Source: Pycnococcus provasolii (lineage: Eukaryota > Chlorophyta > Pseudoscourfieldiophyceae > Pseudoscourfieldiales). Taken from it: 64,000 nucleotides of DNA. Location: NCBI GenBank assembly GCA_049487715.1, contig CP150576.1:434001-498000 (forward strand), in the 5' to 3' direction. The translations under genes and the position numbers were made by a program. The notes beneath the pieces were generated by a model. That model did no database searches, was not told the origin of the DNA, and saw only the letters and a program-made list of their open reading frames with translations. The stretch's first letter is position 1. The number at the start of each line of letters is the position of its first letter. Positions 40,113-48,258 of the stretch are shown one piece after another.

Positions 40113-41549
40113 ATGTCCAAGCCGAACAGCGCGGGTCAAGGCAATGCCGCCCCTGGAGGGGCTTCTATGTTGGGTGACGCGTCGCAGATTGTGCGCGAGG
40201 ACCTGTCAAGCACGCAGTATGTCATCTTGTCGGAAAACCAGCGCAAGAAAAAAGCTCTCTTCGACACCAAGCAGAAGTACAACGCGCTGCTGCAGGAAAA
40301 CAAGATGCTTCTGGAAGAGCGCGAGGCGAACCAGCTCGAAACGTACGAAGTCACGGAGTTTCTTCGCAAGGAAATCCTGCGAAAGAACGAACGCATCGTC
40401 GCACTCGAGGAACACCTCGCGCAGAGAGAAGAGCACTTCGCGCAGGAACTCGCATCCACAAAGGCGGAAGCGGCGGAAAAGTTAAAGAACGCGCAGGATG
40501 CCTGGCACAACCAGGAACTCGAGTTTCAGCACGAAATCGTCGGCCTGCAGAGAGAGCTCAGGAGCATACGAGACTTCAAGGAGAGGCAGCAGGAGGTGGA
40601 GTCGGAGATGGCGCGGCTGCGGGAGGAAAACGAGGACCTCAGGCAGAGCCAGGAGGCGCGCGCCGCTGAGCTCGAGAGGAGGTTCATCGAGCAGAACACC
40701 AAGCAGAAGAAGGAGTACGAAAGGAGGCTCGAGGAGCTCAAAAAGGCGTCCGAGGAGGATGTCGACGAACGCCTCGACGCGAGCGTGAAGCGCATCCTGC
40801 AGCAGAACCGTCGCATGGCGGAGGAGCTGCGCCTCCACGTGCAGGAGACGGACGGGCTAACGCGAGAGCGGCGCATGCTCGAGGAGGAGAACACGCGGCT
40901 GACGCGCGAGCTCACGCTGCGACGAGAGGTGGAGGAGCAGTTCGCGAAACGAGGGTCGAAGCAGGCGCGAGACATCAAGGATGCGCGCGCACGCGTCGAG
41001 AGCCTGGAGAAGAGCCTTGGCCAGATGGCGCGAGACTTTGACAGCGAGAGAACGGAGAGGTCGGAGAACCACATGCGCGCGATCGCAGACAAGGACACGG
41101 ACGTCGAAGGCCTTCGGCGGCTCGTCAAGCTGCGCACGCGCGAGCTGAAGAACATACGCCGCCTCGCGCAGCAGGTTGTGGACCAGCGCAGCGAGGTGGA
41201 GGCGTTCCTGATCGACTCGATCGCGCACGTGAAGGAGCAGAAGGCGGCGGAGGGCGGGCGGTCAGGACGTCTGCCCAGCCTCGGCGCCGGCCCTGCGCGC
41301 CCCTCGGACGCGTCGAGCCGCGTGGACGTGCGCGACCTCGCGTGGGAAGATCGCGAGAAGGTGCTGCGCATTCTGTTCGGCAAGGTGAACGCCGCATCTC
41401 CGCAGGCGTACTACGCCAGCCTGCCCGCGCACTCGTTCGGCAGTGCGGCGATGATGACGCCCGGCGGCGGAATGGCGATGCGAACGCCCGCGACGGCATC
41501 GACGATGGCGGGTACGGGCAGTGCGGAGGGTCCTCACGCGCCTGTGTAA
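40113..41549 (+). CDS. Coiled-coil protein of ciliary/basal-body type (CFAP157/BBOF1-like)
   Basis: 478 residues from the ATG at 40113 (MSKPNSAG). Nearly continuous coiled coil from about residue 40 to 390. The order of conserved-looking segments (YEVTEFLRKEILRKNERI, a DASVKRILQQNRRMAEEL block, and REVEEQFAKRGSKQ) resembles CFAP157 and BBOF1 proteins, which sit at basal bodies and axonemes. The last 90 residues are Gly/Ala/Pro-rich and not coiled, with ARDLAWEDREKVLRILFGKV as a short helix. The assignment to this pair of families is from motif memory and should be treated as likely, not proven. It implies the organism builds flagella. Confidence 0.65.
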   Translation: MSKPNSAGQGNAAPGGASMLGDASQIVREDLSSTQYVILSENQRKKKALFDTKQKYNALLQENKMLLEEREANQLETYEVTEFLRKEILRKNERIVALEEHLAQREEHFAQELASTKAEAAEKLKNAQDAWHNQELEFQHEIVGLQRELRSIRDFKERQQEVESEMARLREENEDLRQSQEARAAELERRFIEQNTKQKKEYERRLEELKKASEEDVDERLDASVKRILQQNRRMAEELRLHVQETDGLTRERRMLEEENTRLTRELTLRREVEEQFAKRGSKQARDIKDARARVESLEKSLGQMARDFDSERTERSENHMRAIADKDTDVEGLRRLVKLRTRELKNIRRLAQQVVDQRSEVEAFLIDSIAHVKEQKAAEGGRSGRLPSLGAGPARPSDASSRVDVRDLAWEDREKVLRILFGKVNAASPQAYYASLPAHSFGSAAMMTPGGGMAMRTPATASTMAGTGSAEGPHAPV

Positions 41550-41590
41550 CAAGTCTTCATTCTCTTTGCACGATTACAACGCCGCCGCGC

Positions 41591-41960
41591 CTACTCGTCG
41601 ACGGCAAGAGCGGGTGCCGCAGGAATGCGCGCATGCGCAACCCAGTCCACGACGTTCACAGCCGGCCAGTCGGCGGTGTACCTAAGCTTACCTGACGAAA
41701 CGTCCAAGGCGAACAGTGTCAAAGGAGTCGCCGGCGAATTCGCGCCATCCTCCGCAAGTGCGCAAGTGCCACGGCGCCATTGGTCGGCGAGTCTGGTGGT
41801 GACCCAGGGGGAGCCTTAAACCCTAATCTAAATTTTGTTTATCCCCTCCTGGATAGGGTGCGAAATCTGTCCCAACCGGAAAATCGGAATACGTTGTAAG
41901 AAAGTCGTCCTCCACCACTAAGTTACCCCCATATTCTTTGAGTCCAATAATCCACCACAT
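41591..41960 (-). CDS. Small spliced gene, unknown product
   Basis: Exon 1 41927-41960 (ATG at 41960, MWWIIGLKEYG), predicted intron 41815-41926 (112 nt, GTAACT donor, TTTAAG acceptor), exon 2 41591-41814. The split Gly codon rejoins in frame to GSPWVTTRLADQWRRG, and the frame stays open through LTLFALDVSSGKLRYTADW to a stop at 41591. Exon 2 has strongly coding-like codons; exon 1 is AT-rich. The product would be about 86 residues with no signal or helix. The segment LFALDVSSGKLRY resembles a beta-propeller strand, but the protein is too short for a propeller. Alternatives: a fragment of a decayed gene, or a shadow of the opposite strand. It is divergent from the DUF2214 gene, with starts 52 bp apart. 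Confidence 0.42.
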
Positions 41961-42011
41961 TGATCAGCGTCATTCGATCTGCACCGATCGATCAAACCAC
42001 AAATATAGTAT

Positions 42012-43009
42012 ATGTGCTCGATGAATATGGCATCGATGACATTGCCTCGCAGGAGTTTGCCTGGTGGGAGGATTACTTCTAGAGTTTCTAAGTCTTCATC
42101 CTCTTCATCCACCTTTAGGCGTACTTCGTCGTCGGCGTCATCATCATCCTTTCAGGCATTTCTCACAAAAAGGCAAACACATGGTTCAACGCAAGATGAG
42201 GGTGCTGTGGATCGTTGTGCTCATGCCAGTGCTGGTGGTGGTGGTGCAACTACAGGTACAGGGACCGCGATGAGTGCAGCCATCGCACTCGCGCTGTTGG
42301 CGACGCCGCAACCTGCATTGGCGGAGACCGTTGCCGTGGGAGGGGTCGCGTCGGCGTTCGCGGCGTACGGACACTACGCGTCACTGTTCACGATCGCTGG
42401 CGCGCTCGCCGTCGAACGCGTCACCGTGACCGCGAAGCCGACGAAGGAACAGCTTGATCGACTCGTCGCGGCGGACTCCATCTACGGTATCGCAGGCGTC
42501 ATATTGCTTGGAACGGGGTACATGCGCGCCAAGTACTACGGAAAAGGTCTTGAATGGAACCTGTTCCCACCTTTTGCCAATTCTTTGCACAACAACAAAA
42601 CTAACTCAACAATTATCCACACACGTCGCTCGCACGCGCAGGCTGGGAATTTTACGCGCACTCGCCCGTTTTCTGGGTGAAGCTGGCGCTCTTCGCAGTC
42701 GCCGGCGCCTCCTCGCTGCTCGTCACGACGAAGGTTGTGCAAGCGGCTATCGCGGACAACAAGAGCGAGGACGGCGACGTGCCGGAGTTTGGAGATGCAC
42801 TCGCGCAGCGCATGATCAAAGTCATCAACGCAGAACTGCTCGCCTTCGGCGCCATCCCGCTCACCGCGAGCTTGATGGCGCGCGGCGTCGGGTACAACCA
42901 GGACTTCCCGTGGCAAGCGGGCGCCGCTCTCGTCGCGCTTCCCGCCGTCGGTCTCTCAGCGAAGTACCTCAAGGAGGCGTTTGACACGAAAGGCGAGTGG
43001 GAGAAGTGA
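42012..43009 (+). CDS. DUF2214 family plastid membrane protein, two exons
   Basis: Exon 1 42012-42546, intron 42547-42641 (95 nt, GTCTTG donor, GCGCAG acceptor), exon 2 42642-43009; 300 residues. Splicing restores the family sequence KYYGKGWEFYAHSPVFWVKL across the junction. Other family marks: AYGHYASLFTIAGALAVER and DSIYGIAGVILLGTGYMR. Four hydrophobic helices. The N-terminus (MTLPRRSLPGGRITSRVSKS and following Ser-rich stretch) is a plastid transit peptide, followed by a second hydrophobic ATPQPALAE element ending in an Ala-x-Ala site, as in thylakoid targeting. DUF2214 is widespread in cyanobacteria and plastids; biochemical role unknown. Confidence 0.88.
42547..42641 (+). other. Intron, 95 nt
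   Basis: Removing it rejoins a Gly codon and a conserved family motif (YGKGWEF). The two reading frames on either side are otherwise incompatible. Confidence 0.9.
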
Positions 43010-43227
43010 AAAAGTGACGGACGGCGCGAGCGCGCGCGTGCGCGTGTGTGTGAAGTTGGTGTGTAACTAACTTCACTAACTAACTAGCACGTCTCTCAGC
43101 CTCTTAGGGACGACATTTGGCCGTGCATTTCGCGCATTCAGATGCATCGAGTTGGCGGGACTTAGTCTATGGGTCCGGCACTGTGACATATGATTTACAT
43201 CGTGTTGTAATTTACAGGAAAATTTAT

Positions 43228-44445
43228 TTATCCGCCGCGTGGACGCTTCGCCTGTTTGCGACGGCGTGCGTCCTCGTCCTCGTCATCTTCATCTTGCTCA
43301 TCCTTTTCGTCGTTGTCCGCGTCGTTCTGCAACGCCCGCAGACCCGCCACGGCAGCGTTGCGCTTATACGCGCCAGTCACTTTGCCTCCCGCGTATCCGA
43401 GGAAGTCTCCAAGAGATAGCCAGCCCGATGACGCGTACACAACGTCAGGTCTGCCTGGAATGTCGTGCGGTCGCGCTCCTGACCTCTTCCACGCCTCCCA
43501 CGCATCCTTGCTCTTCAGGCCGAGCGTACGCACGTACGTGCGCGCGCCTTCGAACGAGCGAAACGAGCCACGCGCACCTTGGCCCTCCGCATATCCGAGA
43601 AAGTCGCCGTACGATGTCCAACCCGTTGACGCGTACGTCACTTTAGGATTTGCCGGAATGTCGTGCGGTCGCTTGCCTGACGAACTCCACGCCTCCCACT
43701 CCGTCTGACTTTTCAGACCGAGCGTGCGCACGTAAGCACGCGCATCCTCGAACGAGCGAAACGAGCCACGCGCACCTTGGCCCTCCGCATATCCGAGAAA
43801 GTCGCCGTACGATGTCCAACCCGTTGACGCGTACGTCACATTAGGATTTGCCGGAATGTCGTGCGGCCGCTTGCCTGACGAACTCCACGCCTCCCACTTC
43901 TTCTTGCTCTTCAGACCGAGCGTGCGCACGTACGCGCGCGCATCCGCGAAGCTGCGAAACGCGCCAGCCACCTTGCCATTTGCGAATCCGAGGAAGTCGC
44001 CGTACGATGTCCAACCCGAGGACTTGTACATCCTCGCAGGAGTGCTCGGAATGTCGTACGGTCGCGCATCTGTCTTATACCACGCCTCCCACTTCTTCTT
44101 GCTCTTCAGACCGAGCGTGCGCACGTACGCGCGCGCATCCTCGAAGCTGCGAAACGAGCGAGCCATCTTGCCGCTGATCGCCGTGGAAGGTTCGGCCGGT
44201 ATGGTTGCGGCTGGCGACTCGGTGACCGTGACTGGCGTGTAACGTTCGTCGTCGTCGTCGTCTTGCATGAGGTCGAGGACGTCTGCAGTTGAGTTGACAG
44301 CGCCATCGTGATGACGCGAAGGCGGACACGTCAATGCGGCCGACGACATCTGGCCGTTGAAGAATGAAAGGCGTGAAAAGCTCGAGGAGCCTTCCGAAGC
44401 AAACGAACGAGCTAGCCTTCCAAGGCTGATCGCGCATGACAGCAT
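43228..44445 (-). CDS. Protein with four tandem 66-residue repeats (GWxSxGDFLG type), mitochondrial-type presequence
   Basis: 405 residues, ATG at 44445. The first 30 residues (MLSCAISLGRLARSFASEGS) look like a mitochondrial presequence: Arg and Ser, no acidic residue until Glu18. After an acidic linker come four repeats of about 66 residues, each RSFEDARAYVRTLGLKS-x-WEAW-x-SGxRPxDIP-x-YxSxGWxSxGDFLG. I have seen this repeat in algal and some bacterial or viral proteins, with no established function. Repeats 2 and 3 are almost identical at DNA level, so the array has recently expanded or been homogenised. The C-terminus is acidic then basic (DEDARRRKQAKRPRGG), possibly a nucleic-acid-binding tail or a nuclear signal, which conflicts with the presequence. 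Localisation is therefore open. Confidence 0.72.
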   Translation of the reverse strand: MLSCAISLGRLARSFASEGSSSFSRLSFFNGQMSSAALTCPPSRHHDGAVNSTADVLDLMQDDDDDERYTPVTVTESPAATIPAEPSTAISGKMARSFRSFEDARAYVRTLGLKSKKKWEAWYKTDARPYDIPSTPARMYKSSGWTSYGDFLGFANGKVAGAFRSFADARAYVRTLGLKSKKKWEAWSSSGKRPHDIPANPNVTYASTGWTSYGDFLGYAEGQGARGSFRSFEDARAYVRTLGLKSQTEWEAWSSSGKRPHDIPANPKVTYASTGWTSYGDFLGYAEGQGARGSFRSFEGARTYVRTLGLKSKDAWEAWKRSGARPHDIPGRPDVVYASSGWLSLGDFLGYAGGKVTGAYKRNAAVAGLRALQNDADNDEKDEQDEDDEDEDARRRKQAKRPRGG

Positions 44446-44672
44446 GATGTCACATCACGTCGTCCATGATGTACGTCTGATCGACCTTGCCCAAGTTCAT
44501 CCTACCAACCTTGGTACTTAAAGTTTTACCTTGCACGTCCTAACCTTAAGGTATTCTTAGACTAACTACCTTTTAAAACCTTAGGAGGTCCCATACTTTT
44601 TGTGACTTGCCTCCTCCATTATTCCAAAAGCGATCGCTCTCCAAAAGGTTCATGCCCGGCGTTTCTTCATGA

Positions 44673-46405
44673 ATGATGGCCGGCTTTTCATCTTCATCAA
44701 GCAATCATCCACAAAGACCGTCTTGGCTTCCCATGGCGGCTTGCTGCTCATGTTTATTAATTGCACTTAGCCTCTCTTCGGGGTCATCTCAGTTAACAAC
44801 AACGGATCTCGACCTTACAGACCCTTGGCCTTGGAGGGATATCGAGGAATCACGCGTGATTCTGATTCTGATGATGTTCAAAGTGACAAGATGGATGTTC
44901 AACGGGGTGGTGCCTCATCTTCAATCCAGCTTGGGCTTGGGGACGGCCAGATTCAGAGTCAACAACTCGCTGGTGCGAGCTTGAGCAGAAGCACAGGAGG
45001 ATCAAGGGCGTCGGAGGACGAGGACAGGCAAGGGGGGGAAGGGAACGGGCACGTGCAGCAATTCGAAGGAGATACCAGCTTTGGCTTGGTGGAGAAAAGA
45101 AGTGTCGTGGAAGTCAGCAAGTTTGCCACAGAGACCGCGGACGGCACAAACAACCAAACGCACGCGTTCGAACAAGCCTTAAAGGAGTGCGCAGAACTCT
45201 CAAAACAACACGGGTGCGTGCTCGTCGTTCCAGAAGGACGATGGCTCACGCAGCCGCTGCGCTTGCCTAGCCGGTGCACGCTGCGTCTGCTGCCTGGGAG
45301 TGTGCTCGTCGCACCCCAAGTGGAGGACAGCTGGCTAACGCTTCCTTGGATGACACACCCTCTGCCACCTTCCACCGGCCCAAAAGAAACGTTCGTCGGA
45401 TTCGTGTACACGCCGCCTGGAACGGTGGGCGTGATCATCGAAGGAGGGGGAACCATAGACGGCGGCGGCGGGCACTGGTGGCACCAAAAGCATTCCGCGC
45501 ACAAAGTTCCGCATCTCGTGCACCTTGTTGGGTCGAAGAACGTCGTCGTGCGCGACGTGACTCTCATCAACTCGCCGAGCTGGACTGTGCACCCGCACAT
45601 GAGCGAGGACGTTACGGTCGAGCGCATCAAGATTCAAAATCCGCCAAAGGACGATCACGGCACGAATGGCGTCGTGTTCGACAGCTGCGTGAGGTGCGTG
45701 CTGCGCGACAGCGTCGTCGAAACGGGATACAAAGAGGACGCGGTCGCAGTGAAGAGCGGCGAGGATGAGCACGGACTTCTTGCGAACAGGCCCAGCCGCG
45801 ACATTCTCGTCGAGAGGGTGACGATCAAGTGCGGACACGCAATCTCCGTTGGATCGGAGATGTCCGGCGGCGTGTTCAATGTGACGTTCCGCGGAATCAC
45901 CTTCGACGGCCATCACGGCAAGGAAGGTGCGGCGGGATCGCTGCGCATCAAGTCGGCGCGAGGGCGAGGGGGCGTGGTGAGCGGCATCGTCTTCGAGAAC
46001 ATACGCGGCCATGATGCTCTCTACGGCATCGAGTTCTACATGTACTACTCCAAGGACGAGAACAGGCCGCCGACGAACAATGCGACGACGACACCTGTGG
46101 TGAAAGACATCGTTGTGCGAGACGTTCAGCTGAAGGGAATTCACCGCGAAGGTTTCATCATCGCCGGTCTGCCCGAGAGTCCGTTTGCGAACCTGGTGTT
46201 TGAGAATGTGCACTTGAGCGGCATCGACGGCGACAACTGGAAGTGCAATAAATTCAAGCAGTGCTCGTACCCTGGCGGCGGGTGCGCGACTGTGGCATCC
46301 ATCGTCAACGTGTCGCCGCCTCCACCGAAGAACTGCCTGCTCAGCGCGCCGCCCGAAGGCACGAACTTGTCTCCTGCATGGGTGCAAGCCGTGCAACACG
46401 GATAA
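44673..46405 (+). CDS. GH28 (polygalacturonase-like) secreted protein, two exons, altered active site
   Basis: Exon 1 44673-44855 encodes a signal peptide (MAACCSCLLIALSLSSGSSQ). Intron 44856-44950 (95 nt, GTGATT donor, GGCCAG acceptor; a second in-frame AG lies 6 nt downstream). Exon 2 44951-46405. Total 545 residues. The parallel beta-helix of GH28 is clear: NSPSWTVHP, GEDEHGLLANRPSRDILVE, VGSEMSGGV and LRIKSARGRGG. The usual catalytic motifs are altered: NTDG is GTNG (the acid is replaced by Asn), GDDA is KEDA (one Asp is Glu) and GHG is GHA, while RIK is kept. Family membership is firm; pectinase activity is doubtful. A low-complexity, acidic spacer lies between signal peptide and helix. 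Confidence 0.87.
44856..44950 (+). other. Intron, 95 nt
   Basis: Joins the signal-peptide frame to the GH28 frame at complete codons (Arg / Ile). Donor GTGATT, acceptor GGCCAG. Confidence 0.75.
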
Positions 46406-46521
46406 TGCGTTGATTGTGCTGTATGTTAGTCTATGTATGTACATGGTATGTAACTTTCTGACTACGATAAATAAACTAGTTTGAATTCCGAAAGGGTCGA
46501 AAGAAACATCTCTTTATGTTA

Positions 46522-47337
46522 CTACAACTCCACCTCGTAGCCGTCAAGCCTAGCGGAGACGCGGTTGCGCACAGCCATGGCGCTGTGCATGTTGCGCAGC
46601 TTCCACGCTCGCTTCTCCGGAGCGCGTATCCTCGGCGTGTATCCCTCCACCTCGTTGATGACGATGGGTCGTTTGTACTCGACACGGTGATCGTCTGGCA
46701 CGTTTCCTTGCGTGATCTCGGCATCCTCGATCCATGCAATCTGTTTCTCAGTGAGTTCTTCTCCCTTGTTTCGCTTGGCGATGACGCGTGCCATGTTCAA
46801 GCCCAGGACTTTTTTCGCCTGTATGTGCGGGTCGAGCGCGAGCCATGCGCGTTCGACGTCTGCGAGTTTCCCGGTCCTGGCTTCTTTTTGCGCAAGATTT
46901 TCTCTCTTTCGTTCGGCTCTCTTGACTCCTAAAGTGTTCATGAGTTCGAGTTTCAGACGGCTTCCGACGTCGCTCTGCATGATTCTGTGCGGTCTTTTGA
47001 GTATGTACTCGTCGATCCCACCCGCGTGGTCGATGTCTTTCATGACGGAGGTTGCGATTTTGATTTTGACTGATTTTTCTAAAAGAGGGCTGTAGAGTCG
47101 TTTTGTGACGGCGTTAGGTTTCCACGACCGACGTGTTTTCGAGTTATTCGGCATGGAGATCTTATTCCCAAACTTGATATGTTTCCCTCCAAAGAGACCA
47201 CGACGACCACGCTTGAACGTGTGCACTTTATAGGGAAACGCACGGGGGAGGACGGCATCCCTCCAGAGCACTTTACTTATAGAGCCAGACTGACGGTAGA
47301 TCTTCTCCCCTTTTCCTGCTTGAAAGAATCCGGACAT
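46522..47337 (-). CDS. MRPL28: Mitochondrial large-subunit ribosomal protein bL28m
   Basis: 271 residues from the ATG at 47337 (MSGFFQAGKGEK); upstream in-frame codons contain only a TTG. The bL28 core is RGLFGGKHIKFGNKIS, TRRSWKPNAVTKRLYSPLL and KIATSVMKDID with IDEYIL. The long C-terminal extension with EKQIAWIEDAEI and KRPIVINEVEGYTPRI fits the mitochondrial form and is not found in bacterial L28. It acts in the mitoribosome. It is convergent with the GH28 gene (116 bp between stops). A telomere-like stretch (CGTAACCCCGAACCCC and GGGTTAG, about 47485-47517) lies 148 bp upstream. Confidence 0.9.
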   Translation of the reverse strand: MSGFFQAGKGEKIYRQSGSISKVLWRDAVLPRAFPYKVHTFKRGRRGLFGGKHIKFGNKISMPNNSKTRRSWKPNAVTKRLYSPLLEKSVKIKIATSVMKDIDHAGGIDEYILKRPHRIMQSDVGSRLKLELMNTLGVKRAERKRENLAQKEARTGKLADVERAWLALDPHIQAKKVLGLNMARVIAKRNKGEELTEKQIAWIEDAEITQGNVPDDHRVEYKRPIVINEVEGYTPRIRAPEKRAWKLRNMHSAMAVRNRVSARLDGYEVEL

Positions 47338-48258
47338 ACTGACAGTCACTGCACGGCCGACACGACACGATGCGACACGATGCGATGCGAGGATGAATTT
47401 CCGCAATGGCCGCCAAGGGAAAAGGGGAGGGCTGGGAAAACCCCCGAAACTGCTACAGCCTACAGCCTACAGGGAACCCTTCCTCGTAACCCCGAACCCC
47501 GTAACGATAGGGTTAGAGGAAGTCGCTTGGTTGGGGATCCCGGTCGAGTGTCGACCGGTCGTCAAATCAATGCTCGTGCTGCCAGCCCGCTCTCGAAAAG
47601 CACAAACCGGGTGTACAATCGCCGGTTTCGCTTTGAACAACTGCCATCCCGTCGGTTCATGGCATCCATGAAAAAGGCGTGTGTGCACGCCCGCGCCGAC
47701 GGTGGAGCCGATTGGTACGCGTATCCTCCTCATCGCCGTTCGCAGCGCCCGTCCTCTTTGCTGCCAAGCCAAGCGGAGGCCTTCGATTTTGCGTCGATTA
47801 CCGCGCGCTGAATCGCGTCACGGCGAGAGAACACTTTCCCATACCCAGCATCGAGGATCCGCTCGATACTATAGGACATGGCAAGGTCTTCACCGCGATC
47901 GACCTCTACTCTTCATACCAACAGCTCCGACTCAAAAACCGAGTAAGATCTCAGCGTTCGTCACACCCTTCGGACAGTTTGAATACACAGTCGTGCCGTT
48001 CGGACTCGTCAATGCCCCCAGCGCGTTCTCAAGATTCGTCCACGATACGCTCGCGCCGGTCTCGGACATCGCACGAAACTACCTCGATGACATTGCTGTG
48101 GGCAGCGCGACACCCGAAGAACATAAACTTCACCCAATATACCACCCATCGTCATACCTCGTAACCCTAACGTGCATGCATTAGGGTTTCTGATATCGTT
48201 GGTGTTGGCGCCATTATCCTATATATTTTGCCCCTAAACTAACCTTGAAGATAAATAC
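47338..48258. other. Intergenic region around the RT relic
   Basis: Apart from the RT relic it holds the telomere-like sequence upstream of bL28m (about 47485-47517) and another, GTAACCCTAACG plus TTAGGG at about 48165-48189, 70 bp before the ATG at 48259. No other gene is visible. Confidence 0.55.
47735..48130 (+). mobile_element. Relic of a Ty3/gypsy-type reverse transcriptase
   Basis: Two adjacent frames together show RT blocks: SSSPFAAPVLF, GGLRFCVDYRALN and FTAIDLYSSYQQL in one frame (to about 47937), then KISAFVTPFGQFEYTVVPF, LVNAPSAFS and the catalytic YLDDIAVG in another (about 47944-48125). A frame change and loss of a few residues separate the halves. No protease, RNase H, integrase or LTR was found on either side, so it is a dead fragment. 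Confidence 0.85.
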
